Origin: JAZDCJ01 sp036311985
GTDB taxonomy: Bacteria; Actinomycetota; Actinomycetes; Actinomycetales; Micrococcaceae
DNA: 64,000 bases
Direction: 5' to 3' (one strand)
Assembly: GCF_036311985.1 (NCBI RefSeq)
Contig: NZ_JAZDCJ010000038.1
A program made the translations under genes and the position numbers. Below the pieces are notes generated by a model. That model ran no database searches. It worked only from the letters and a program-made list of their open reading frames with translations, and was not told the DNA's origin. Position 1 is the first letter of the stretch. Every line of letters begins with the position of its first letter. Shown here in pieces: positions 10,358 through 17,895 of the stretch.

Positions 10358-11518
10358 TCAGCCCCCGATCGCGCTCATCGAGCGGTCCGGCTGGACGAAG
10401 TCCTCGTCGCCGAGCCCCGTGTGGTCCATGCCGTGGGCGCGGGGCTTGCCCCACATCGCCGCCCGCCAGGTGTCGGCGACCTCCGCGTCGTCGGCTCCCG
10501 AGCGCAGCAGCGCCGAGAGGTCGGTCTCCTCGCGGGAGAACAGGCAGCTCATGACCCGCCCCTCGGCGGTGATCCGCGTCCTGCGGCAATCGGCGCAGAA
10601 GGGCTCCGTGACGGAGGCGATGATCCCGACCGTCCCGAGCTGCTCCCCGCCGCCCAGGGGGAAGACCCGATGGCGTTCGGCGGGCGCCCCATCGCGTGCG
10701 GCGCGGTCGGCCTCGATCCGGAAGCGCGTCCGCAGCCGCTCGCGCACCTCACGGGCCGTGACCATGTCGTCCTTGCGCCAGCCGTGGTCGGCGTCGAGCG
10801 GCATCTGCTCGATGAAGCGCAGCTCGAAGCCGCGCCCGAGGGCCCACTCGAGCAGCTCCGGGGCCTCGTGGTCGTTGACGCCGCGCATGAGCACGGCGTT
10901 GATCTTCAGCGGGCGCAGGCCGGCGTCCGCGGCGGCGTCGATGCCCGCCAGCACCTCGTCGAGGTGGTCGCGGCGGGCCAGGCGCTCGAACGTGCCGGCA
11001 TGGAGGGTGTCGAGGGAGACGTTGATGCGGCTCAGTCCCGCCGCGGCGAGCTCGCGGGCGCGCTTGGCCAGGCCGACGCCGTTCGTGGTCAGGGAGACCG
11101 GCAGTTCCGGGTGGTCGCCGCGGACCGCGGCGATGATGTCGGGCAGGTCCACGCGCACGAGCGGCTCGCCGCCCGTCAGCCGCAGCTCGCGGACGCCGAG
11201 GTCCTCGACGCCGATGCGGACCAGCCGGCGCACCTCCGCTCCGGTCAGGAGGCGGGACCTGGGCAGCCAGGCCAGGCCGTCGGCCGGCATGCAGTACGTG
11301 CAGCGCAGGTTGCACTTGTCGATGAGGGAGATCCGCAGGTCGGTCGCCACGCGCCCGAAGCGGTCCACGAGCCCGGGCGCGACCCGTGGCGCGGTGCCCG
11401 GTCCGTGGGCGGCGGCCTGGCCGGGCCGGGCCGATCCCGCTCCGGGGCGGACCGTCGGCAGGCCCAGCGCCACCGTTTCCACGGCGCGCCGCGGGGTGTC
11501 CTGCCGGGTTGACGTCAT
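10358..11518 (-). CDS. moaA: GTP 3',8-cyclase
   Basis: A 386-residue radical SAM enzyme for the first step of molybdenum cofactor synthesis. It has the SAM cluster motif CNLRCTYC, the TGGEPL segment, the C-terminal cluster motif FCADCRRTRIT with a third Cys in MSCLF, and the essential Gly-Gly C-terminus. The ATG at 11518 is chosen because TACGCT lies exactly 6 nt upstream and no ribosome site exists (leaderless pattern); the N-terminal 60 residues are low-complexity and precede the core. It is divergent from the mod genes. Confidence 0.93.
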   Translation of the reverse strand: MTSTRQDTPRRAVETVALGLPTVRPGAGSARPGQAAAHGPGTAPRVAPGLVDRFGRVATDLRISLIDKCNLRCTYCMPADGLAWLPRSRLLTGAEVRRLVRIGVEDLGVRELRLTGGEPLVRVDLPDIIAAVRGDHPELPVSLTTNGVGLAKRARELAAAGLSRINVSLDTLHAGTFERLARRDHLDEVLAGIDAAADAGLRPLKINAVLMRGVNDHEAPELLEWALGRGFELRFIEQMPLDADHGWRKDDMVTAREVRERLRTRFRIEADRAARDGAPAERHRVFPLGGGEQLGTVGIIASVTEPFCADCRRTRITAEGRVMSCLFSREETDLSALLRSGADDAEVADTWRAAMWGKPRAHGMDHTGLGDEDFVQPDRSMSAIGG

Positions 11519-11524
11519 GCATCG

Positions 11525-11530
11525 AGCGTA
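11525..11530 (-). promoter_or_regulatory. moaA -10, leaderless type
   Basis: TACGCT on the minus strand, 6 nt before the ATG at 11518. Confidence 0.6.
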
Positions 11531-11646
11531 GTCCACCGGGCCGGGGATCGGCAGGGAAGCGGGCAGCGGCCCGGGGCCCCGTCGCACGCCACGCGGCCCC
11601 GACCCTCCCCATGTCACGTCGCGATTGCGGTGAAAACAACCGCTTT

Positions 11647-11695
11647 GATCCGCAACTGCGTGTTATAGGGTCGATTCATGACTCAATTGCGGATC
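11647..11695 (+). promoter_or_regulatory. inverted repeat spanning the mod promoter and start codon
   Basis: GATCCGCAACTG (11647-11658) and CAATTGCGGATC (11684-11695) are inverted copies with one mismatch that flank the -10 (11666-11671) and the ATG (11678). A further TTGCGG core lies at 11625-11630. This is a good candidate operator for the HTH regulator encoded immediately downstream (inference). Confidence 0.55.
11666..11671 (+). promoter_or_regulatory. -10 of the mod/Moco operon, leaderless type
   Basis: TAGGGT, 6 nt before the ATG at 11678, preceded by TTGATC (11645-11650) as a possible -35 at a short 15-bp spacing. Confidence 0.6.
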
Positions 11696-12079
11696 TCCGA
11701 GGCCGCGGGCTTTATGGGCGTCAGCGACGATACTGTGCGTCGGCTCATCGACGCGGGCCGCTTGTCCTCATCGCTGGACGCCGCGGGCCGCGCCGTGGTC
11801 GACGGTGCCGAGCTCGCGGCCCACATCAGGGCGAGCTCCACGGCGCCCCAGGACCGCACACGCGTCGCGAGCTCGGCCCGGAACCGGCTCGCCGGCCTCG
11901 TCACCTCCGTCGTCAGCGACACCGTCATGTCCCAGGTGGAGCTGCAATGCGGGCCCTTCCGGATCGTGTCCCTCATGAGCACCGAGGCCGTGCGGGACCT
12001 GGGCCTCGTGCCCGGGTCCGTCGCCACGGCCGTCGTCAAGTCCACCAACGTCATCATCGAAACCGAGGCCAGGCCATGA
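11678..12079 (+). CDS. HTH regulator with molybdopterin-binding (TOBE/Mop) domain
   Basis: A 133-residue protein. Residues 1-50 form a MerR/excisionase-type helix-turn-helix (RISEAAGFMGVSDDTVRRLID); residues 65-133 form a Mop domain (RNRLAGLVTSVVSDTVMSQVEL ... GLVPGSVATAVVKSTNVIIE, shown in part) that binds molybdate in ModE and ModC proteins. It is probably the molybdate-sensing regulator of the following modA-modB and Moco genes. Its stop overlaps modA (ATGA). It differs from ModE, which has a winged-helix DNA-binding domain and two Mop repeats. An inverted repeat around its promoter suggests autoregulation. Confidence 0.85.
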   Translation: MTQLRISEAAGFMGVSDDTVRRLIDAGRLSSSLDAAGRAVVDGAELAAHIRASSTAPQDRTRVASSARNRLAGLVTSVVSDTVMSQVELQCGPFRIVSLMSTEAVRDLGLVPGSVATAVVKSTNVIIETEARP

Positions 12080-12852
12080 AATCGCTCCGCACCTCCTCCG
12101 CCGCCGTGCTCGCCGCCGCGGTGCTTGTCCTCTCCGCCTGCTCGGGCCCCGGCGCGGGCACGGGTGGCGCGGACGGGAGCGGCACGGCCGCGCCCGCCGC
12201 GTCCATCGACTTCTTCGCCCCGGCGTCCATGACGGACCTCGCGCCCGAGCTGGCCGCGGCCTACGCCGAGGAGACCGGCGACCCCAGCGAGGTCGTCATC
12301 AACCTCGCGTCCTCCGCTCAGCTGGTCCAGCAGGCCAATGCCGGTGAGGTGCCGGACGTCCTCGTCACCGCGGACACCCCCGCCATCGACGCGCTCGAGC
12401 GCCCCGAGGACTACCGGCGGCTCGACGACGCGGCCCTGAACCGGCTCGTCATCGCCGTCCCGTCCGGCTCGGGCATCACCTCCGCCGCCGGGCTCGCCGA
12501 CGCGGACGCGGTGGCGCTGTGCGCCCCGAGCGTCCCGTGCGGACGCGCCGCCAACGCCTACCTCGGGCAGAAGGGCCTCGAGCTCGGGTCCGTCTCGGAG
12601 GAGGACAACGTCCGGGCCGTCCTGGCCAAGGTGACGGGAGGCCAGGTCGACGCCGGATTCGTCTACGCCACGGACGCCGCGGCGGCCGGGGGAGACATCA
12701 CCGCCCTCGCGTTGGACCTCGAGTTCGAGCCCAACGTCTACCCGCTCCTGGTCTCCCACGACGCGCCGGAGCAGGCTTCCGCGTTCGCCGACTGGCTGCT
12801 CGGCGACTCCGCGGGCGCGCTCTTCGAGGTAGCGGGCTTCGAGCGCCCGTGA
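12076..12852 (+). CDS. modA: molybdate ABC transporter substrate-binding lipoprotein
   Basis: A 258-residue periplasmic-type binding protein. It has a lipoprotein signal with lipobox LSAC (Cys near 22), a Gly/Ala linker, then the ModA fold with FAPASMTDL and the anion-binding segment NLASSAQLVQQ. It would be anchored outside the membrane and deliver molybdate to ModB. It overlaps the regulator upstream and modB downstream by 4 nt each. Confidence 0.92.
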   Translation: MKSLRTSSAAVLAAAVLVLSACSGPGAGTGGADGSGTAAPAASIDFFAPASMTDLAPELAAAYAEETGDPSEVVINLASSAQLVQQANAGEVPDVLVTADTPAIDALERPEDYRRLDDAALNRLVIAVPSGSGITSAAGLADADAVALCAPSVPCGRAANAYLGQKGLELGSVSEEDNVRAVLAKVTGGQVDAGFVYATDAAAAGGDITALALDLEFEPNVYPLLVSHDAPEQASAFADWLLGDSAGALFEVAGFERP

Positions 12853-13670
12853 GCGCACGCCGCACCTTCTCGCCACGCTTGCGCCGGGCCACGACGCCCG
12901 GCTGGATCTGGCTGCCCGCGGCCGCCTCGCTGCTGCTGCTCTCGGGGCCGCTCGTGGCGCTCTTCCTCGCCGCCGACTGGCCGGGCCTGCCCGAGCTGCT
13001 CGCCCGGCCAGCGTCCCGTACTGCGCTGCGGCTCTCGCTGACGACGGCGGGGCTCTCCACGGTGCTCTGCGTCCTGCTCGGGCTCCCGCTCGCCGTGCTG
13101 CTCTCGCGGTTGTCCGGCGCGCTGCTGCAGCTGTTCCGCGGGATCCTCGTGGTCCCCCTCGTGCTCTCGCCCGTGGTCTCCGGGCTCGCCCTGCTCTACT
13201 TCTGGGGCCGCCAGGGCCTGCTGGGTTCCTGGCTCGACGCCGCCGGACTCGCGGTGGGCTTCACCCCGGCGGCCGTCGTGGTGGTGCAGGTCTTCGTCTC
13301 GCTCCCGTTCTTCGTGGTCGCCGCGCTCGGCAGCATCGAGTCGGTGGACAGCGACCTGGAGCTCTCGGCGGCGAACGCGGGGGCCTCGGCCGGCCAGGTC
13401 CTGTCGCACATCACCCTGCCGCTTGCCGCCCCCGGCATCATCGTGGGCACGCTGCTCGCGTTCGCGCGCTCGCTGGGGGAGTACGGGGCGACCATCACCT
13501 TCGCCGGGTCCGTCGCCGGACGCACCCGGACCCTGCCGCTGCAGATCGAACTCGCCCTGAACTCCAACGATCCCGAGGCCGCGCTCGGCATCGCCCTGCT
13601 GCTGATCGGCTTCTACCTCATCGTCCTCGTCCTCGCGGGGGCCGGGGTCAACCGCGTCTTCAGGCGCTGA
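12849..13670 (+). CDS. modB: molybdate ABC transporter permease
   Basis: A 273-residue integral membrane protein with five or six helices and the EAA-loop segment ELSAANAGASAGQVL followed by LPLAAPGI, the docking site for the ATPase. SLGEYGATITFAG is typical of ModB. The GTG start overlaps the modA stop. No modC ATPase follows; moeA starts 47 nt later. Either modC lies elsewhere or another ATPase serves this permease. Confidence 0.92.
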   Translation: MSARRTFSPRLRRATTPGWIWLPAAASLLLLSGPLVALFLAADWPGLPELLARPASRTALRLSLTTAGLSTVLCVLLGLPLAVLLSRLSGALLQLFRGILVVPLVLSPVVSGLALLYFWGRQGLLGSWLDAAGLAVGFTPAAVVVVQVFVSLPFFVVAALGSIESVDSDLELSAANAGASAGQVLSHITLPLAAPGIIVGTLLAFARSLGEYGATITFAGSVAGRTRTLPLQIELALNSNDPEAALGIALLLIGFYLIVLVLAGAGVNRVFRR

Positions 13671-13704
13671 GCGCCGCCGGGTCCCGGGGCGCCGGGCCCG
13701 ACCG

Positions 13705-13710
13705 TAGGAT
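13705..13710 (+). promoter_or_regulatory. moeA -10, leaderless type
   Basis: TAGGAT, 7 nt before the ATG at 13718. It supports that ATG over the upstream ATG at 13709, which lies inside the promoter. Confidence 0.6.
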
Positions 13711-13717
13711 GGTGGCC

Positions 13718-15037
13718 ATGGAAGCCACCTTCCGGCGCTCGGCCGCCGAACACCGCGCCGCCGTCGAACGGCTGCTGGACGGGCTGCCGGCGTCCCTGGG
13801 AAGCGAGACCGTGCCCCTCGGGCACGCGTTGGGACGCACCCTGGCCGCCGCGGTCGCGGCACCGCGCGCCCTGCCGGGCTTCGACAACTCCCAGATGGAC
13901 GGATACGCCGTCCGGACCGCCGACCTCGCCTCCGGCCGCGCCCTGCCGGTCGCGGCGCCGATCCCCGCCGGTGCCGCTGCCCCACCGCTTGCGCCGGGCA
14001 CGACGGCCCCGATCATGACCGGCGCCATGGTCCCCCGTGGCGCGGACGCCGTCGTCCCCGTCGAGGCCGCCGACCCGCCCCGCTTTCCCGCCTCGATCCG
14101 CCGCGCCCCGTCCGCGGCTTGCGGCACGGGAGGGGCCGGAGCCGCCGCCTCCGCGCCGGTGGTCCGCGAGGACGACGGCGGGGCCAGGGTCCTGCTCCCG
14201 GCCGATGTCCCGGCGGGGCAGTTCATCCGCCGCGCCGGATCCGACATCGGCGAGGGCGCCGAGGCCCTGCCCGCGGGCTCCTACCTCAGCGCGGCCCGAC
14301 TGGGGCTGCTGGCAGCGCTCGGCGTGGACGGGGTGCGCGTGCTGCGCCGGCCCCGCGCGGTGCTGCTGTCGACGGGGGACGAGGTCGTCCGCCCCGGGGC
14401 CCCCCTGGCCGCGGGGCAGATCCACGACGCCAACACGACGCTGTTGGCGGCCTCCCTGCAGGCCGCCGGGTGGGACGTGGCCGGGGCCGGCCTGCACGCC
14501 GACGACCCGGAGTCCTTCACCGGGCACCTCGCCCGGGCCGTGGACGGGGCCGATCTGGTGATCACGAGCGGCGGCATCAGCCAGGGCGCCTACGAGGTGG
14601 TCAAGCAGGCCCTGGCCGGCCACGGGATCGCCTTCGGCTCCGTCGCCCTGCAACCCGGAGGACCCCAGGGCGCGGGCCTTCTGCGGCTCCCGGGCCGGGA
14701 ACCCGTCCCGCTCCTGGCCTTCCCCGGCAATCCCGTGAGCACCTACCTCAGCTTCGAGCTCTTCCTGCGGCCCGCGCTCGTGCACCACCTCGGCCTCCCC
14801 GGCCGGCCCCTCGTCGACGCCGTCCTGACCCAGGCCCTGACGGGTTCGCCGTCCGGCAAGCTGCAGGCCCGCCGCGCCCGCTACGACGCCGGATGCGTGG
14901 CACCGGTCGGCGGGCCCGGGTCCCATCTGCTCCACCCGCTCTCCCAGGCGAACGCCCTCGTCCTGGTCCCCGCGGACGCAAGCGGCGTCGACGCCGGCCG
15001 GACCGTCCAGACCCTCCTGATCGGAGAGAACCCGTGA
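13718..15037 (+). CDS. moeA: molybdopterin molybdenumtransferase
   Basis: A 439-residue enzyme that inserts molybdate into adenylylated molybdopterin. Visible: the N-terminal PGFDNSQMDGYAVR motif, GTTAPIMTGAMVPRGADAVVP, the MogA-like domain with STGDEVVRPG and TSGGIS, and FPGNPVSTYLSFELF. A Pro/Ala-rich insertion of about 20 residues follows VEAADPP. ATG 13718 is chosen over 13709 because of the leaderless promoter spacing. It overlaps moaC by 4 nt. Confidence 0.93.
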   Translation: MEATFRRSAAEHRAAVERLLDGLPASLGSETVPLGHALGRTLAAAVAAPRALPGFDNSQMDGYAVRTADLASGRALPVAAPIPAGAAAPPLAPGTTAPIMTGAMVPRGADAVVPVEAADPPRFPASIRRAPSAACGTGGAGAAASAPVVREDDGGARVLLPADVPAGQFIRRAGSDIGEGAEALPAGSYLSAARLGLLAALGVDGVRVLRRPRAVLLSTGDEVVRPGAPLAAGQIHDANTTLLAASLQAAGWDVAGAGLHADDPESFTGHLARAVDGADLVITSGGISQGAYEVVKQALAGHGIAFGSVALQPGGPQGAGLLRLPGREPVPLLAFPGNPVSTYLSFELFLRPALVHHLGLPGRPLVDAVLTQALTGSPSGKLQARRARYDAGCVAPVGGPGSHLLHPLSQANALVLVPADASGVDAGRTVQTLLIGENP

Positions 15038-15540
15038 ACGAACCCCTCCCGGACCCGGCGCTGAGCCACGTCCGCGCGGACGGCAGCGCCCACATGGTCG
15101 ATGTCTCGGACAAGGCGTCCTCCTCGCGCACCGCGCGGGCCCGCGCCGTGCTGCGCACCCGGCCCGACGTCGTCGCGCTCATCGCCGACGGCGCCCTGCC
15201 CAAGGGAGACGCGCTGGCCACGGCGCGGATCGCCGGGATCATGGCCGCCAAGAAGACCCCGGAGCTCGTGCCGCTGTGCCATCCGCTGCCCCTTTCCAAG
15301 GCGTCGGTCGAGCTCGATCCGCGCCCGGACGGAACCGTCCTCATCACCGCGGAGGTGAAGACCCGCGGGGTCACGGGGGTCGAGATGGAGGCCCTGACCG
15401 CCGCGTCCGTCGCCGCGCTGACGCTCTACGACATGATCAAGGCCGTCGACAAGCACGCCGTCATCGACGGGATCAGGGTCCTGGCCAAGTCCGGCGGCAA
15501 GAGCGGCGACTGGGAACTGCCGGGGGAGGGCCCGGAATGA
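15034..15540 (+). CDS. moaC: cyclic pyranopterin monophosphate synthase
   Basis: A 168-residue enzyme acting after MoaA to form precursor Z (cPMP). It contains MVDVSDK, the hexamer-forming core KKTPELVPLCHPLPLSK and the catalytic GVTGVEMEALTA and MIKAVDK segments. Length is normal. The GTG start overlaps moeA (GTGA), and its stop overlaps moaB (ATGA), so the whole series is one translationally coupled operon. Confidence 0.95.
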   Translation: MNEPLPDPALSHVRADGSAHMVDVSDKASSSRTARARAVLRTRPDVVALIADGALPKGDALATARIAGIMAAKKTPELVPLCHPLPLSKASVELDPRPDGTVLITAEVKTRGVTGVEMEALTAASVAALTLYDMIKAVDKHAVIDGIRVLAKSGGKSGDWELPGEGPE

Positions 15541-16100
15541 GCGCCCCCCGACCCGCACCGTCCTCCGGGGGAACCGCGCCCTCGCCCGGCGGGGCCGGGC
15601 GGACGCCGGACACGACGGGCCGGGTACCGCGGCGGGCCGCGGTGCTCATCGCCTCCACACGCGCCGCCGCCGGGATCTACGAGGACCGGACGGCCCCCAT
15701 CGTCACCGCGTGGCTGCGCGGGCACGGCTTCGAGGTCGCCGACCCCGTCGTCGTGGCCGACGGCGAACCCGTCCGGACGGCCCTGCGCCGGCTCCTGGCC
15801 GATGGACCCCGCGTCGTCCTCACGAGCGGCGGCACGGGTGTCGGCCCCGACGACGCCACGCCGGAGATGACCCGTCCGCTGCTCGAGCGGGAGGTGCCGG
15901 GAATCATGGAGGCCGTGCGGGCCGCCGGCCGGGAGAAGACCCCGCACGCCGCCCTCGGCCGGGGCCTCGCCGGAACCGCGGGGTCGACGTTCATCGTCAA
16001 CCTCCCCGGATCGCCGCGCGGCGTCACCGACGCGCTGGCCGTCCTCGACCCGCTCATCGGGCACCTATGCGATCAACTGGAGGGCATCCATGGACACTGA
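15537..16100 (+). CDS. moaB: MogA/MoaB-family molybdopterin adenylyltransferase
   Basis: A 187-residue protein that adenylylates molybdopterin before molybdate insertion. After a Pro/Gly-rich tail of about 35 residues, the MogA fold begins at RAAVLIAST; TSGGTGVGPDDATPE and NLPGSPRGV are the substrate-binding motifs. Start ATG overlaps the moaC stop. MogA and MoaB cannot be told apart safely here. Confidence 0.9.
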   Translation: MSAPRPAPSSGGTAPSPGGAGRTPDTTGRVPRRAAVLIASTRAAAGIYEDRTAPIVTAWLRGHGFEVADPVVVADGEPVRTALRRLLADGPRVVLTSGGTGVGPDDATPEMTRPLLEREVPGIMEAVRAAGREKTPHAALGRGLAGTAGSTFIVNLPGSPRGVTDALAVLDPLIGHLCDQLEGIHGH

Positions 16101-16551
16101 AACCGGCACCGGGCCAGCGCCCGGAACCGTCGTCTTCGCCGGAAGCAGCGCGGAGCCGATCGACACGGAAACGGCCTGGGCCGCGGTCGAGACCGAGGCG
16201 AGCGGCGCCGTCGTCGTCTTCGGGGGAGTGGTGCGCAACCACGACCACGGGCGCGGCGTCCTGAAGCTGAGCTACACGGCCCACCCCGACGTCGACGAGC
16301 GCCTGCGGGACCTCGCCCGCGACGTCGCGGCACGCCATCCCGGCACCCGGCTCTGGGCCGCCCACCGCGTCGGCGAACTGGCCGTCGGGGACGCCGCGCT
16401 CGTCGCCGCGGCCGCCTCCGCGCACCGCGCCGAGGCCTTCGAGGCGTGCCGCGACCTCGTCGAGGCCGTCAAGCACGGCGCGCCGATCTGGAAGGAGCAG
16501 TTCTTCGACGACGGCGCCACGGAGTGGGTGGGGCTCGAGGATCGGCGATAG
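16090..16551 (+). CDS. moaE: molybdopterin synthase large subunit
   Basis: A 153-residue subunit that receives sulfur from the MoaD C-terminus. It shows the segment GGVVRNHDHGRGV, the LWAAHRVGEL strand and the catalytic PIWKEQFFDDG with its lysine. It starts 11 nt inside moaB behind a GGAGGG site. MoaD is encoded at the other end of the island on the opposite strand, so expression of the two subunits is not coupled. Confidence 0.93.
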   Translation: MDTETGTGPAPGTVVFAGSSAEPIDTETAWAAVETEASGAVVVFGGVVRNHDHGRGVLKLSYTAHPDVDERLRDLARDVAARHPGTRLWAAHRVGELAVGDAALVAAAASAHRAEAFEACRDLVEAVKHGAPIWKEQFFDDGATEWVGLEDRR

Positions 16552-16554
16552 CCT
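16549..16554 (+). promoter_or_regulatory. dapB -10, leaderless type
   Basis: TAGCCT, 7 nt before the dapB ATG; it overlaps the moaE stop codon (16549-16551). Confidence 0.6.
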
Positions 16555-16561
16555 AGGGGGC

Positions 16562-17332
16562 ATGACTTCCCCCCGCATCGCCGTCGCCGTCCTCGGTGCC
16601 TCCGGCCGGATGGGCGCCGAGGCCGTCCGCGCCGTCGAGGCCGCCCCCGACCTCGAGCTCGTCGCGGCCCTCGGGCGCAAGGACCCGCTCCAGGCCGTGC
16701 TCGACGCCGGCGCGAGCCACGTCGTGGACCTCACCGTCCCGGACAGCACCGAGGCCAACGTCCGCTTCGCCATCGAACACGGGCTCCACGCCGTCGTCGG
16801 CACGACCGGCTGGACGCAGGCCCGCCGCGCCGCGCTCGCGGAGGCGCTGGCCGCCCATCCGGAGACCGGCGTGCTGATCGCCCCGAACTTCGCGCTCGGC
16901 TCCGTCCTCGCGAGCGCCTTCGCGGCCCAGGCGGCCCGCTACTTCGAGTCCGTCGAGATCATCGAACTGCACCACCCCCACAAGGTCGACGCCCCCTCCG
17001 GCACCGCCGTGAGGACCGCCGAGCTGATCGCCCGCTCCCGGGCCGAGGCCGGGGTGCCCGCGAGCCCCGACGCGACCGAGACGGAACGCGACGGCGCCCG
17101 CGGGGCCGACATCGACGGCGTCCACGTGCACTCCGTGCGGCTCAGCGGGCTCGTGGCCCACCAGGAGGTCCTCCTCGGCGGGCCCGGGGAGCAGCTGGTC
17201 CTGCGCCACGACTCGTTCGACCGCGCCTCGTTCATGCCCGGAGTGCTGCTCGGGCTGCGCACCGTGGCCTCCCGCCCGGGGCTCACCTACGGCCTCGACG
17301 GCTACCTGGACCTCGGCGGACCCGGGGCATGA
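16562..17332 (+). CDS. dapB: 4-hydroxy-tetrahydrodipicolinate reductase
   Basis: A 256-residue NAD(P)H enzyme of the lysine and diaminopimelate pathway. The nucleotide motif VLGASGRMG lies at 10-18; the substrate motifs are GTTGW, APNFALGSV and ELHHPHKVDAPSGTA. Length is standard. The ATG follows a leaderless-type promoter. It is coupled by ATGA to the following membrane gene; dapA lies 1.9 kb downstream. Confidence 0.95.
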   Translation: MTSPRIAVAVLGASGRMGAEAVRAVEAAPDLELVAALGRKDPLQAVLDAGASHVVDLTVPDSTEANVRFAIEHGLHAVVGTTGWTQARRAALAEALAAHPETGVLIAPNFALGSVLASAFAAQAARYFESVEIIELHHPHKVDAPSGTAVRTAELIARSRAEAGVPASPDATETERDGARGADIDGVHVHSVRLSGLVAHQEVLLGGPGEQLVLRHDSFDRASFMPGVLLGLRTVASRPGLTYGLDGYLDLGGPGA

Positions 17333-17787
17333 GGGTCCGCCTCTGGGTCGCGGCCATCCTGGCCCTGTTCGTCCTGTACCTCGTGGCCAGCTTCACGTCC
17401 GCCGTGCGCTTCCTGCAGGCCGAGGAACCCGTCGCCAAGGCCATCGGCGCCGGCGCCCTCGTGCTGCCGGTCATCGGCGTCTGGATCCTCATCCGGGAGG
17501 TGCTCTTCGGTGCCCGGACGCAGCGCATGGCCCGGATCCTGGAGGCCGAGGGGCTCCTGCCCGTCGACGACCTGCCCCGCCGTCCGTCCGGCCGGATCGT
17601 CCAGGAGGCGGCCGACGCCGACTTCGTCCAGTACCGGCAGGAGGCCGAGGCGAATCCGACGAGCTGGCGCTCCCTGCACCGGCTGGCCCTGGCCTACGAC
17701 GCGGCGGGAGACCGCGGCCGGGCCCGGCAGACCATGAAGGGCGCGGTCGGGCGCTTCCTCGCCTCGCCCGACGCCGCCCGGAAGTAG
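17329..17787 (+). CDS. membrane protein with C-terminal TPR-like segment
   Basis: A 152-residue protein with two N-terminal membrane helices (about 5-25 and 38-60) and a soluble tail. The tail holds WRSLHRLALAYDAAGDRGRAR (shown in part as a 21-residue region, 118-138), which resembles one tetratricopeptide repeat, so it may be a protein-interaction site facing the cytoplasm. Function unknown. Its ATG overlaps the dapB stop, suggesting coupled expression. Confidence 0.7.
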   Translation: MRVRLWVAAILALFVLYLVASFTSAVRFLQAEEPVAKAIGAGALVLPVIGVWILIREVLFGARTQRMARILEAEGLLPVDDLPRRPSGRIVQEAADADFVQYRQEAEANPTSWRSLHRLALAYDAAGDRGRARQTMKGAVGRFLASPDAARK

Positions 17788-17810
17788 CCCGCGAACCGGA
17801 GCCGGCCGGA

Positions 17811-17860
17811 GGCCACGCGCCGCCCGATGCCGGCCGTTGGCCACGCGCCGCCCGATGCCG
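17811..17860. repeat. 22-nt direct repeat in a convergent intergenic region
   Basis: Two exact 22-nt copies at 17811-17832 and 17839-17860 (core CACGCGCCGCCCGATGCC), separated by 6 nt. Purpose unknown; probably a tandem duplication. Confidence 0.75.
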
Positions 17861-17861
17861 C

Positions 17862-17876
17862 CCGGACGTTGTCCGG
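17862..17876. terminator. short hairpin between convergent genes
   Basis: CCGGAC, loop GTT, GTCCGG. It lies between convergent genes and could terminate either side, but lacks a T tract. Confidence 0.35.
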
Positions 17877-17895
17877 TGGGCGGACGGCCGGGCGC

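Noticed and set aside
12849..13720. A modC ATPase hidden after modB
   Set aside because: All frames between modB and moeA were considered; only 47 nt separate them and no Walker motif appears.
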